From Dermatemys mawii (Eukaryota; Chordata; Testudines; Dermatemydidae), in assembly GCA_007922305.1 (NCBI GenBank), contig ML677385.1, positions 1,882,566-1,946,565 on the forward strand: a stretch of 64,000 nt of DNA, read 5' to 3'. The notes under the pieces are model-generated. The model was not told the origin of the DNA and searched no databases. It worked only from the letters and a program-made list of their open reading frames with translations. Below, in pieces: positions 53,001 through 64,000 of this stretch (its first letter is position 1; the number at the start of each line of letters is the position of its first letter). The position numbers were made by a program, and so were the translations under genes.

Positions 53001-56000
53001 GCTCTTCCGGAGGTGGTGGTTTTTCAACTCCTGGTGTCCACAGAGTTAATTTAGTAATATTTTTTGCTTTCCATTTCGGAATAATTGACACAGATTCTTC
53101 CTCTTCCTCTTCCTCCCCTTTTTCCTAAAAAACAAACAAACATAAAAAAAACTAGCATCACAACTGGGAATGTGAAGGTAATGACTACGAGCCTATTTGC
53201 ATGTACTGAAATCTCTTTACCCTGAGTTGGAAATGGTAACAATTCAGCCCTTTAGAGTAAGGCGCCAAACTGTAACAACAACTGAACAACATTAATAGTC
53301 ACAAACTTTAGAAGAGAGAGAAAATCATTCCAAGCTAGAAAATTTGGAGGCAGTCCGCCAGTCAGTTACAATGTTGGTCTCATGGTTGGCTAGTTTCCTT
53401 TCTTTCTTATGCTTAGATTCAGGCAACACGGCGTGTCATGAAGGCCCAAAGAGCCTTCTTCCTTAATAATTCTATGACTCTCAGAAGGGCTGAGCCTAAC
53501 AGCAGTACCTACAGAGACTGGGCTGTTCCACTTTCCCAACGCCACAAAAGGGAGGGAAAGGAGAGAAGGCAGGAACATTACCCGCCTCCTTTCCACACCA
53601 GCTTACACCATCGGTCTGGCACAGAAGGAGCTCATGAAAGCATTCTGCATCCCAGAGGGAAAATGCCTCCAGGTTCTCCCAGTGGGGTAATACAGCTCTC
53701 TGCCCCAACCCTTTACAGAAACAGATGAGCAAGAGTGCATGCAATACAAAATTGCTCTCTGCTTCTCACAGTTGTGCAGTCTGTGCTCAGATAAGACCCA
53801 TGGAACTTATGAAGAATGTAGTATTGTACATGAGCTTTTATGCTCTCAATATCAGCCTGTCACTTTCTTTACAAATAAGAATGATTTATTGTAGACAAAA
53901 GCAGGAGAGTTTAACCACTAGACTAGCTAGCTGTACTGAAAGCTAACTTTTCTTAAATCAATTTGAAAAAATGAGTCTTGTACTACAAACTATTTCAACT
54001 GCAGCAAACAAGCAAAGTTTGGACTATTTATTCTCATTACTGTAATGGGAATATAGCACTGTGACCTACAGTAAATAATAATCACAGGATTCACTTGAGA
54101 GTAATTGCTACAGTTAAGGGCTAAGACTGTCAAAGATCTTAACAAACAAAAACAACTGGAATTAAATTTTACAGGTAAAGCAAAAGTTTCTCATTCAAAC
54201 TGATATTATGAAGGGATATTGTTTCCCATGCTCCTTTTTTTGTTTGTTTTTGTTTTGTTTTTTGTTACATGTGGGTAAACCATGCAGCAGAAACACTTCA
54301 TTCAAACCCAGAGAGCGCCTCTGTTACACTAGGTTCCATGAAGATAAAGCCTTCAGTGGTGTGTGGGCTCCCATATCCTGCAACAGAAGGCAATTTTTGC
54401 TGCCCTTTCTCCTGTCCTTTGGTTGTATTAGCTGATCAAATCAATGAAAGAGAACAAATAAACGTGAACTAGATTGACATGTTAACTGTAGAAAGATGAA
54501 AAAATTAGAAAGATCCTTTTTGAAGAAAAAAACAGATTACAAATTGCCCAAAACTTTCATTTAGGTGAGATTATATTTGAAATAATTGTTTCGCTGGAAG
54601 TTTCGAAATAGCATGTAATAGACTAAGATCTGGCATGTCAGGCAATATAGAAAAAGAGTAAGTTCTGAACTAAATGCAGCATGTTTGTTACCTTGAAACC
54701 AAAACACTTAGCTAAAAATATAGTTATAATAACAGCTAGGCATTGTTATTTTTACTATATAGCTAGAGTATGTAGGTCAGATAGTCAGAAACAGGTCTGA
54801 AAGACCACACTCAAAAGCAAGAAGAAAAATCATTCCCCAACACTATTCACCCACAACTCCTATTGAAATCAATGGGAGTTGTGGGTACTTAGCACCTGAC
54901 AGGATCAGGAGAATAATAGACCACATTTCAAAAGTTGTCTCAGTTGTAGCTCTAAATTTGCACCTGTCATTTTTCACTAAATTTCAGAATTACTTAGTAC
55001 TACATTTTTATTTTCCAGTCTTCTGTCATGGAGTGCTAATATGTATTATACTGTTCAGCCACTAAGTGGCATGGTGTGTAAAATACTTTATTTTAATGGA
55101 CCTCAACTATAATGAGCACAGCATTAAAGGATCTTATGAATACCACATCTGGTATATATAAGCAAGCTCTGAAGCCAGTCCATATCTGGTAGAGGGACAT
55201 GACATCTTCAGAATGAAGTCCAAAGTCCATCAAAATTCTGTCTTCCTCTTTTGTATTGCAGAAGGCTAGCACATTTGAGATATGATCCTGCTTTCACTGA
55301 AATCAATGGCAAAATTTCTAGTGTCTGCAATGGGGCCTTCATGTGTCAGGGCCTGCACAGCACAGTAGCCAGACAAGATTTGTATTGACTCTGGTGCTTA
55401 GAAAAGCACATAGTAAAGCTATTGGATGTTTAAAATATACCTGTAATGAGCTAGGCAGACCACATTTGAATAGGCTGACCTGACTTGCTGAGTTTTCTAA
55501 TATTTGGTATAGTCTGTATTATATTATTTACCTGGTCTACATGTGTGTATTCACCATGCTGTTCACACCCAATATCGAAGACATACTTTCCGCGACCCAT
55601 TGGCTGTACAAAGAGAAGCAAAAAGTTAGCAAGACTTTAAAGCTAGCAAACTCTGAGGGAGTAAATGAAAAATACAAAAGATCATTTAACAGTGTACTAT
55701 GTAACTGACACAATATTAAATAAAAATGCAATGAGAAAACTAAACTTTAGAGTAACTTTGCATCCTCATTGATTCATTTATATCTGTTAAATTTATGGTT
55801 CAAAGAATATTGAGAAAAATGGGAAACCTGGTTTAATTTTTCAATGTAAACAATACATACCAGAACAACAACATGCGTTAGTTTTTCAAATTCAGATAGC
55901 ATTTTCCAACATACTTACATTTCCATTTACAAACTTGCCCTGGTATCTGTGGTTTAGATGAATAAGTTCAGCTGCTCCTTCCTGTTGCCCATTTACCCAG

Positions 56001-56488
56001 CCACCAACATATTTAGAGCCAGTGTCTTCATAGAGGTAAGTACCTTGCCCATGCCTGAGAGGCAAATAATAATTTTATTTTATATTACTGTAAATTAAAA
56101 GTGCAGGATTTCTTTGCAATTTTAATGCATTAAACATGACTAAAACAAATGCCACATTAGCCCATATTTCCAACACCAAGAACATCTTCATATATTCATG
56201 CTCATCTGCCTTCTGTGTCAAGCTCTATTTAAATCAGCTGATGTCTTATTGCAGGCTTTTCTCCCATTCCAAACTGGATTTGATTGCCAAGGCCCTCCCA
56301 CAGCTCTTTCTTTCAAAAAGACAACCACAACTCTGAAGAAAACTTTTTTTTAACTTCATTAAGAAACTTGAAAGTTCACTGTAATAATGAAACAAACCTA
56401 TAGTGGCTAAGCCATTCTCCAGTGTAGGTGTCTCCATTCGCGTAGTAGTAAACTCCATTGCCATGTCTTTGGTCTGCTACCCATTCTC
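49986..56488 (-). CDS. RSPH1: RSPH1 (radial spoke head 1 homolog), 3' six exons
   Basis: Minus-strand exons 56488-56398, 56054-55919, 55603-55532, 53124-52968, 52491-52351 and 50059-49986 join in one frame (671 nt). They give about 223 residues to a TGA. RSPH1 is a MORN-repeat protein of the radial spoke head in motile cilia and sperm tails. The first three exons carry MORN units ([55 protein letters not shown]). The rest is the acidic tail: an E-run, the conserved PKWKAKNIT...LTLWTP block, then a proline/glutamate-rich end unlike human. About 90 N-terminal residues, three exons in human, are missing; none was recognised between 56489 and 64000. Convergent with UBASH3A, as in human. Confidence 0.92.
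50060..52350. other. RSPH1 last intron
   Basis: Contains a CR1 LINE fragment on the minus strand at 50480-51260. The rest is AT-rich without recognised exons. Confidence 0.55.
50480..51260 (-). mobile_element. CR1 LINE 3' end in RSPH1 intron
   Basis: The minus-strand frame 51144-50905 reads [20 protein letters not shown] and [20 protein letters not shown] then [15 protein letters not shown], the CR1 reverse-transcriptase C-terminus. The plus strand shows the CR1 3' tail complement (GAATGGCCATACCGAGTGAG, CAATGGTCCATCCAGCCCAG). 5'-truncated. Confidence 0.88.
52351..52491 (-). CDS. RSPH1: RSPH1 Pro/Glu-repeat exon
   Basis: 141 nt, acceptor CCGTTTCAG, donor GTGAGG. Encodes a repeated [14 protein letters not shown] segment, then [19 protein letters not shown]. 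Phase 1 at both ends, so skipping it keeps the frame. Reading past the donor gives GEEE and a TGA four codons later. Confidence 0.8.
52968..53124 (-). CDS. RSPH1: RSPH1 acidic and PKWK exon
   Basis: 157 nt, acceptor TTTTTTAG, donor GTTTGT. Opens [20 protein letters not shown], with the LTLWTPG block, then EKPPPPEEP. Matches the human E-run and VPKWKA...LALWTP. Confidence 0.9.
53125..55531. other. RSPH1 intron
   Basis: No exon recognised. A short palindromic block at 54846-54890 (ACAACTCCTATTGAAATCAA then TGGGAGTTGTGGG) resembles the fold-back element centre at 35040-35134. Simple (TTTTG)n at 54238-54262. Confidence 0.5.
55532..55603 (-). CDS. RSPH1: RSPH1 last MORN exon
   Basis: 72 nt, acceptor TTTGTACAG, donor GTAAAT, phase 0 to 0. 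Encodes [19 protein letters not shown], then THVDQ. Confidence 0.93.
55919..56054 (-). CDS. RSPH1: RSPH1 MORN exon
   Basis: 136 nt, acceptor TGCCTCTCAG, donor GTAAGT. Encodes [20 protein letters not shown] and [19 protein letters not shown], two MORN-type repeats. Confidence 0.93.
56398..56488 (-). CDS. RSPH1: RSPH1 MORN exon (first seen)
   Basis: 91 nt, acceptor CCATTGCAG, donor GTTTGT (weak consensus). Encodes [20 protein letters not shown] and [10 protein letters not shown]. It needs one base from an upstream exon to complete its first glycine. Confidence 0.92.
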
Positions 56489-57942
56489 CTGCAATGGACG
56501 TGATAAAAACAGAATGAGATGTGATAAATTTTACTTGTCATAGAAGTCAGCCTTTAGAATGATCATCTAAACATGTAGTTGACTTTTTACATGAATGGAG
56601 AATATACAGTATCAGAAAATGAAAATGTAAACTCAGACAATGTAAATTTTGTAATTGACTTCAATGGGAGCAGATGCAAGCTCTAACTTAGTAAACTTCC
56701 GTGTAAATGGTAAAGATAGTTGCCAAGTGAACTCTAAGCATATCAGTCTTATATATAAGGGTACTCTCTTCACATTCCAGAATAAATTAAATTAGAAAAG
56801 TACTGCCATTCTCTGACAAAAGACAGTCCACCATTTGTCACTATATTTTTATTGCTCTTACTAGTACAGTATCTCTAACTGATGGAAAGATTTGACATGT
56901 TAAGAGAAAAGCACATCCTCTGAATCAGCATGCACAGATTCAGAAGATGTGCTACACTGATTCTCTTATTGAGAATCAGCAGGGCTTCAGGCTTCTAGAA
57001 AGGGCAGGGAGAATGTTCTGGACCATAGAACTAATCAGTGCAAAACAGCATCTTCTTGGCCAGTTGAGAGCTGGAGAATTAGAATTAGCCAGCTGTAGTC
57101 TACTATGCCTCTCTGCAGCAGTCGGATAGCCAAAGGTATTGGGGGAGGACACTGTGTAGGGCTGACAATATATAGCCGTGTCTGACGGATTAAACCGTAA
57201 CTTTTTGGTCTTGAAGTTGGATATCTGTGCATGCATTACTTTACTTTTAGGTGTGAAGGAAGAAAAAAGCCTATCAGCAATGTTCCCACTAGTGAGGTGG
57301 TTTTGCATCTCAGCTATTGTGCTCTTGGTTACTCATGAGTTGAAAGGTCACTTGCTATGAGGTGAATGTTTCTGCACATACAGAATTCCATATGCTGCTT
57401 ATCTCTGCACCAAATACTCTTTATATCTCTTGTTGGTTTAGTTAAAAATTGATCATTTAAAGAACAGGATGAGAAGGCTTATTTAAAGTCACAGTTCTTT
57501 GGGCTACAGACCTAGCCACAAGGCTGCTCTAACTTACATTAACTAGCCCATCCCTAGGGACTATTCTGCCAGCTGAGTATCAGTGGAACACTCTCCATCC
57601 TTCCAACCATGCCCTACCTTCAGGCAATTTCCAACATGATACCACACAAGAGGAAACCTCAGCTTCCCTTTTAGAATAGTTCAAAGGTCACTTGTTTTCT
57701 GCTCTGGCAATGTGATCATACAGCAGGCCACAGACCCTCAGTCTATACACCACTGTCTCACACTGGTCCCTTCTCTCCCCTTCCTTCTTTCCTCATTCTG
57801 ACCCCTTTGTTCTGCCTCTCATCCTCTTTTCTCTCTTCCCTGTGGCAGTCTCTCAGCCTCTTCCCCTACTTGGTTGGGCTCTGTCACAGAGCAGAGGTTT
57901 TAAAAACCTCTGCTGCCTGCTAAAGACCCTGCTTCCCTACAG
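56489..57942. other. Upstream RSPH1 intron, start
   Basis: No MORN-encoding exon seen on the minus strand. Nothing else recognised. Confidence 0.4.
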
Positions 57943-58331
57943 TGTGACAGGGCTAAAACCCTGAGCAGGGAGCCCAGCTGAAGGCACTAATTAGGGCAGA
58001 CTCAGTGCAACCTACTGAACCAGGTGGAACCAGGTGGATTGATGACTGGGGAACAGTATAAACCCAGGAAAGAGCCTCAGAGATGGAGGCTAGCTGGGCA
58101 GGAGGATAGGGGATCTAGTCCTGTCTCTGCCTGTTGAGACAAGCCTCAAGGGGCTAGAGGACCTGGTGAGGAGTCTGTGAAAGGGCTGGTTTTGGGGAAG
58201 TTGGGATGCTATCAGCGCTGTAAATAGAAGAGCATGGGTGAAGCACCAGAGAGGAGTGTTTGAGACCTTTTCTTTCACCAGCCTAACCACGGGGCACAGG
58301 GACTAAGGGAAACCTGTGCTGCCCTGTGACA
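57943..58331 (+). mobile_element. Solo LTR-like element, 389 bp
   Basis: Starts TGTGACAGGGC and ends GCCCTGTGACA, an 11-bp perfect terminal inverted repeat with TG...CA ends. A TATA-like AGTATAAACCC lies at 58050. No clear target-site duplication was found, so a terminal-inverted-repeat DNA element is not excluded. Confidence 0.5.
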
Positions 58332-58737
58332 GGCTCCAATCACATTTTTTCCCGCCCCACTCTATACAAACTTACACCGTTGACTGCTATTTCTTTCACT
58401 CCAAAAACATTCTTCCATTTATTCTCACATAGAATCATACTTACATGTATACCTTTATTTATGTTAGGGTAAACAGTGCAAGCTATGTAACTTCTGGCAT
58501 TGGACGTCCCCACTTCCCACATCATAAATTGCATAATGTCTTATAGTCTTATTTTGTAGTTTGGGATATGTATTTGGTTATGTCAAGTGACCCTTCCTCC
58601 AAAATCTAAAAGTGGACCTTAGGGTATGTACCACTATATAAGCACTAATTTGCCAAAGCCTGGGCATCACTTATTCAGGACTTACCTGAAGGGAGGAGGG
58701 TGCTGAATCTTTAACATAGGCTTTTCTTTCCCCGAAG

Positions 58738-59671
58738 TATTAGTTTAGTCATTGATTTAGATAATGGCATAGAGAGTAAACTTATAAAGTTTGCGGACGA
58801 TGCCAAGCTGGGAGGGGTTGTAAGTGGTTTGGAGGACAGGATTAAAATTCAAAATGATCCAGACAAACTAGAGAAATGGTCTGAAGGAAATAGGATGAAA
58901 TTCCATAAGGACAAATGCAAAGAACTCCACTTAGGAATAATCAGTTGCACGCATAAAAAAATGGGAAATTATTGCCTAGGAAGGAGCACGGCACAAAGGG
59001 ATCTGGGGATCATAGTAGACCACAAGCTAAATATGAGTCAACAGTGTAACTCTGTTGCAGAAAAAGCGAACATCAGTGTGGGATGTATTAGCAGGAGTGT
59101 TGTAAGCAAGATATGAGAAGTAATACTTCTGCTCTACTCCACGCTGATGAGCCCTCAACTGGAGTATTGTGTCCGGTTCTGGGCACAACATTTCAGGAAA
59201 GATGTGGACAAACTGGAAAGAGTACAGAGAAGAGTAACCAAAATGATTAAAGGTCTAGAAAACATGACCTATGAGGGAAGACTGAAAAAATTGGGTTTGC
59301 TTAGTCTGGAAAACAGAAGACTGAGAGGGGACATAACAGTTTTCAAGTACATAAAAGGTTGTTACAAGAAGGAGGGAGGAAAAAATGTTTTTCTTAACCT
59401 CTGAGGGTAGGACAAGAAGCAATGGGCTTAAATTGCAGCAAAGGAGGTTTAGGTTGGACATTAGGAAAAGCTCCCTAAATGTCAGGGTGGTTAAGCACTG
59501 GGATAAGTTGCCTAGGAAGGTTGTAGAATCTCCGTTATTGGAGATTTTTAAGAGCAGGTTAGACAAACACTTGTCAGCGATGGTCTACATAATACTTAGT
59601 CCTGCCATGAGTGCAGGGGGCTGGGCTAGATAACCTCTAGATAGTCCCTTGCAGTTCTATGATTCTATGAA
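58738..59671 (+). mobile_element. CR1 LINE 3' end, 930 bp
   Basis: The plus strand encodes KFADDAKLGG-type reverse-transcriptase sequence (58790 on), EKWSEGNRMKFHKDKCKELH, a stop at 59117, then [15 protein letters not shown] and [18 protein letters not shown], a stop at 59402, and the 3' end GTTCTATGATTCTATGA. At least two in-frame stops mark it as dead. Confidence 0.9.
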
Positions 59672-61410
59672 GTTAAATGGGTGTGACCCTGATCATAATC
59701 AGAACTGAATTTTGTCTGTTTGTTTCCTCAAACTAGGCCCTGACTGAAGGAAGCTGCTGCCCTGTGTTCTTTGTGGACCCTTGTAGTAAGTGGGAGGAAA
59801 CTACCCTGTGTTTGTTTTGTTTCATTTGACCAGTGGCCAAAGGTAGCTACTCTGTGCCTGTTTTATTTTCACCTTGCTGAGCCTGGAATTTTGTTATTGT
59901 TCCTTTTGTGAGAACTATCTTGAACAGGGCAGCCACCTCTCCCAACCTAGTGGCTGGTAGTCTTAACTCAGTGTTCACTGTACTGACACTTCAAATTATC
60001 ACCATTTCACTAGATCCCAGTAAATATAACCTTCTGGCCTTCCCAAGATTTAAATTTCTAACATGGGCCAAAACCCCTACCTTTCAGGCCTTTTTTGCAC
60101 AATGCAGCAAAAAAAGACAGCACAAGGCAAATTATTTTTCTTTCCAGGTCACCTTTAAGATCTGAGAGAATTTACACACATCAGATGGAAGGATAGGGTG
60201 GGACTATTTCAGAGTGTCTTATACTGTCGCTGAAATAATCTTTTAACAGGTTCTAAAGAACATAAGCCAAAACCAGTAACTGAGCGTTCTGATTTTCAGA
60301 TACCGTGCAACAGAAGCTGGGTGGCTCAGAACATCTGAAAATCAGTTCACTCGGGGGCATAAATATGGAAGTGAGTGCCTAAAATTAAGCACTTGAGTTT
60401 AAAAACTTTGTCTTTGGTTCTGACTTCTTTCAAAGCTGATGGTATAGTGGGCAGCATTACTCTATTGAAAAAAATGAATCAAAAATGTCAACAATCAGAT
60501 CAACCTTCTGATGTTTGGCAGAGACAGCATCAGTCCTCAAATTAAATGTCATCCTGGAAAGGAACTCTCTGAAGATGGTTAATGAAGCAGCTGGAGTCTG
60601 ACTTATCTGTCTCCTCATATTTCAGGGAAGACAGTGAAGAGAATCAGGCTGAATCAGTAATTCCTAGTACTAAAATGTGGGGAAATATTCTGTATGAGCT
60701 TCTATTTCAGGAGCTGGACAAACGATATTCTGCTCTTCTGTCTGAGACTCTTTAAGTGTCTTGCTTAAACTATTGCGTTTCCTAGAGTTTGCTACCATAA
60801 AGGAAGAAAGTGCACTCTTAAGGTCTGTTATTTGTAAAAGGTTGTAATGACCCTTCAGATTGATCCTGAGAATTCTGTTCAGGGCAAAGATCTAGATCAA
60901 GCTAAATTAAATAATCCTGTACAAGAAGCCTAAAAGAGCACCTGGAGATGGAAGGAGAACAGCTGGCACACGTTAATTTCAATGGAAGTGAGGAGTCTAA
61001 ATAACTTTGCGGATTGGGCCTATGTAACTTAGTTTTATGGTTGTTTTTTTGTGGGTGTTGCTATCATTTTGAAGATAGGTGCAGACAGAAAGTAAGGGAG
61101 TCACAATGACATCAGTCAATACTTCTTATCTTAGAGAGGGAAATATAAAACAAAGACTCACTAGTAAAATATCGTTTGACCTTATTTTAGGAGTATTTTA
61201 GCCCCAGAAAGAAAACGATGAGATAATGCTTAAGTATTTGCTCCTCAGTGAGCAAGTCACTTAATTCTTTCTTGTACTTCTGCTGACATCCATTTCTTCT
61301 ACACTGAAAGATGCATCAGTGTAAATCTAATCTTCCCATGCCTTCCAATCTGTGTTCTGATGAAAGCAGTTCAGCGATGCTGCCTGGTGAATGCTTACTC
61401 ACAAGTCAGC
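59672..61410. other. Unassigned sequence upstream of RSPH1 exons
   Basis: No exon recognised. 60287-60360 has TCTGATTTTCAGA and CTGAAAATCAG, a fold-back similar in style to other miniature elements. Confidence 0.4.
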
Positions 61411-62075
61411 GTGATGGAGTCAGACCAGAAGGATATAGGAGAGTGCTGGAAGGCAGGTATATTAGCCTTAGGATGTGCAGGTCCCTGTTCCCTGGATAAC
61501 CAAACAAAGGCTATTCCAGGCCAATCAAGACACCTGGGGCCAATTAAGAACCTTCCAGAAAGGAGTAGAAACAGCTAGCCTGATTGGGACACCTGAAGCC
61601 AATCAGGGACTGGCTGAAACCAGATAAAAACCTCCCAGTTAGTCAGGTGGGCTGTGGGTGTCAGGAACTTTGAGAGGAAGTTGTGCTGTTGGTGAGACTG
61701 AGTGGTGGACAACATATCATCCAGAAGGAAGGAGGCCCAGAGGTAAGGGTGAAGTGGAGTTTGAAGAAGTGGGGACTGCTGTGGGGAAGTAGCCCAAGGA
61801 ATTGTATTGTGTTTTGTGGATAAAAGGTCAGCCATCTTAGCTGATACTATTAGGGTCCCTGGGCTGGAGTCTGGAGTAGAGGGCAGGCCCGGGCTCCCTC
61901 CGCTTTTCCATTTTCCATACTGGCCTGTGATGAAGGTAACTCACTAGGCGGTGACTCTTGCCAATTATACTGAGAAAGGGAGGTCACTCTGGGGCCTAGA
62001 TGAGTTTCTGAGGCCCCTAAATCTGCCAGGAAGCGCAGGACCCACAAGTACAAACTTGGAGCTTTGTCACATCAG
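61411..62075 (+). mobile_element. LTR-like interspersed repeat (plus copy)
   Basis: Begins TGATGGAGTCAGACCAGAAG and matches the minus-strand copy at 1378-650 over its length, including AACCTTCCAGAAAGGAGTAG and GGAAGCGCAGGACCCACA. TATA-like GATAAAAACC at 61622. Confidence 0.55.
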
Positions 62076-62109
62076 ATATAATGCCTACATTTGGTGGTGG
62101 TGCTTTTAT

Positions 62110-62680
62110 AGAGGGGGTGGGCAAAATTTTTGGCACGAGGGCCACACCGGGATTGCAAAAATGTATGGAGGCCCGGGTAGGGAAGGCTGTGCCTCCCCAA
62201 ACACACTGTCCCCTGTGCCCTCCAACTTCTCACCCGCTGACTAGCCCCCTCAAATCTCCCAACCCATCCAGTCTCCATTGCTGCTTGTCCCCTGACCCGC
62301 CCCCTCCCAGGATGCACTGCCCCAAACCACACACCCCCTGGACCTCGCCCCCTAACCAATTCCCCCCCTACTCCCTGACTGCCCCAACCCCTATCCACAT
62401 CCCCGGCAGGCCCCCTGGGACTCTGACGCCTATGCAACCCCTCCCCGCTACCTGTCCCCTGAGCACCACCACCTGACTCCCTGCCCATTATCCACACCCC
62501 CACCCCCTTACCATGCCGCTCAGAGCAGCAGAAGCTCGCAGCCCTGCCACATGGCTGCATGGTAGGTGGGACAGTGGGGGAGGTGCCGGGGGGAGCCTCC
62601 CTGGCTGGGAGCTCAGGGGCCAGTCAGGATGGTCCCATGGGTTGGATGTGGCTCGTGGGCTGTAGTTTGCCCACTTCTCA
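62110..62680. mobile_element. hAT-like non-autonomous element with C-rich interior
   Basis: Left GGGGGTGGGCAAAATTTTTG and right GTAGTTTGCCCACTTCTC are imperfect inverted repeats. The interior is a C-rich run of CCCC-containing words (62200-62510), which explains the long stop-free frames there. Exact ends and target-site duplication not resolved. Confidence 0.55.
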
Positions 62681-63689
62681 TTTAAAGTCATCCTGGTTAA
62701 CGTTGTTTTGTTGTTACGTTGCTGATCAATTAGGGAACATGCTCATTTAAAGTTGTGCAATGCTCCCATATAACATTGTTTGGCATCTGCCTGCTTTGTC
62801 CACTGCTTGCAGGAAGAGCAGCCTGTTGAAGCTAGCTGGTGGGTGGTTGGAACCAGGGTGGACCAGCAGGACCCCTATCAGCTCCCCGTTCCCCTAAGTT
62901 CCCTGTGCAGCAGCTCCCCAGGAGGCTATCAATTGCAGCAGTTCAGCTGTCCCTCCTTCCACTGCCATGTGCTGCTCCTGCCCTCTGCTTTGGAGCTGCT
63001 CCCGGGAACTTCCTGCTTGCTATGTGGGGGAGGGGGAGGTGAAGGTTAATGTCAGGGTGTCTCCCTCCCCCTTGCTCCTGCCCCCCACTTACCCCTTCTC
63101 CATATAGAGCAGGGTGCGAACACAGGCCGAGAGAGACAGAGAGAGCTTGGGGCAGCAGCCTCTGTCTCAACTTCCTGATTGACTTAAAAAGACAATGTAT
63201 TTAAAAGTGGGGTCAGCATACTTAAAGGGGCAATGTGCTTCTCGCTCTCTCTCCCACACACAGGGTGTGTGGCTCTGTCTGCCATGCTGTCTCCCCTCCC
63301 TCCATTTGTGCTGCCTTGTAAAGTGTGAGGTTACATTAACAACGTGTTAACCCCTGAAGGCTCAGCCAAAAGCTAGTTCATCATTTAGCAGTAAGGCATT
63401 CCCTGGGAAATATCCCACCCTCTTCCACCCTCTAACTTCACAACCTCAACCCAGCTTCACAATCATCATTGCAGTGTACATTATTAAAATGTTTGTTTAA
63501 AACATATACTGGGTGTGTGATATATAGATATATAATTTTTTGTTTGGTGACAAGTTTTCCCTGGTACTTAACGCACCTTCCCTCCATTTACATTAATTCT
63601 TATGGGGAAATTGGATTCGCTTAACATCATTTCACTTAGTCACATTTTTCAGGAACATAACTACAACGTTAAATGAGGAGTTACTATAC
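62681..63689. mobile_element. Tc1/mariner-type non-autonomous element, about 1 kb
   Basis: Left end CTCATTTAAAGTCATCCTGG and right end ACGTTAAATGAGGAGTTACT share an ATTTAA/TTAAAT-type inverted repeat, with ACGTTG/CAACGT repeats just inside both ends. GC-rich middle (62870-63110). No transposase frame. Class inferred from end style. The exact left end is unclear because it abuts the preceding element. Confidence 0.5.
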
Positions 63690-64000
63690 TAAGTAGCAGA
63701 TTTCTTATCTACCTATAATATATAAAGCTTTCTTCTCCTGGTTCTCTCACTTTTCCTGCACTGCACACTTATAGCGGTATACTGAGGAGGGAAAAGACTC
63801 TTGCTGCTCCCCAGAGTAGAAGCTGCATTAGGACATTTATCATAGTCACTCAGACTGTGGAGTACAGAGTATTTACTGGTTGTCCAAAGAGAGATAATGG
63901 GTCACTTGGTGTTAACTCACCATACATATATGCCCTGTGGGGGTTGCTATCATATTGAAGATAGGTATAGATAGATAGAAATATGGACTCCTCCCCTGCT

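Noticed and set aside
62072..62560. Long stop-free frames on both strands
   Set aside because: They arise from the C-rich interior of a hAT-like repeat and encode low-complexity Gly/Arg or Pro/Ser strings.
1..64000. CRISPR arrays, bacterial operons, rRNA or intact tRNA genes
   Set aside because: None seen; spliced genes and vertebrate repeats account for the recognised structure.

Overview
This is vertebrate nuclear DNA: split genes with GT/AG introns, about 40% GC by eye, and a dense layer of transposable elements. CR1 LINEs, CR1-type and L2-type fossils, a Gypsy element with a SCAN-like Gag, hAT and PIF/Harbinger miniature elements and a tRNA-headed SINE point to a non-avian sauropsid, most likely a turtle. 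That last step is inference from repeat style.

Three protein-coding genes are supported, in the same order and orientation as on human chromosome 21q22.3. (1) TMPRSS3, minus strand, partial: three exons (7547-7437, 6444-6328, 3880-3757) encode the transmembrane anchor, the LDL-receptor class A module and the first half of the SRCR domain. The protease exons should lie left of the window, and the N-terminal exon or exons were not found. (2) UBASH3A (TULA/STS-2), plus strand, complete: 14 coding exons from 16138 to 46795 join to 1,872 nt, a 623-residue protein (UBA, 2H phosphoesterase-like, SH3, histidine-phosphatase). (3) RSPH1, minus strand, 3' part: six exons from 56488 to 49986 encode the later MORN repeats and the acidic tail. 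The first exons are not seen and may lie beyond 64000. TMPRSS3 and UBASH3A diverge; UBASH3A and RSPH1 converge, with about 3.2 kb between their stop codons. The three neighbours have unrelated jobs: epithelial/inner-ear protease, lymphocyte signalling regulator and axonemal radial-spoke protein.

Most of the rest is repeats. Left to right: an LTR-like repeat at 1-1378 whose family recurs inverted at 61411-62075; CR1 pieces (3040, 4758, 50480, 58738); a 5' LTR plus gag-protease fragment of a Gypsy element (10218-12952); an L2-like LINE remnant in UBASH3A intron 1; three Harbinger-like miniature elements in introns 2-3; a decayed hAT transposase in intron 6 that was itself hit by a 122-bp hAT-type miniature element; Tigger-like and mariner-like elements in introns 8 and 11; and several SINE copies. 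A 10-base run of N at 49269-49278 interrupts one miniature element.

I found no new multi-gene system. The most instructive items are the SCAN-like Gypsy Gag, the nested hAT-into-hAT insertion with target-site duplications on both miniature copies, and the lineage-specific acidic tail exons of RSPH1. Exon boundaries were read by eye from conserved protein sequence and splice signals; no alignment or database search was run.
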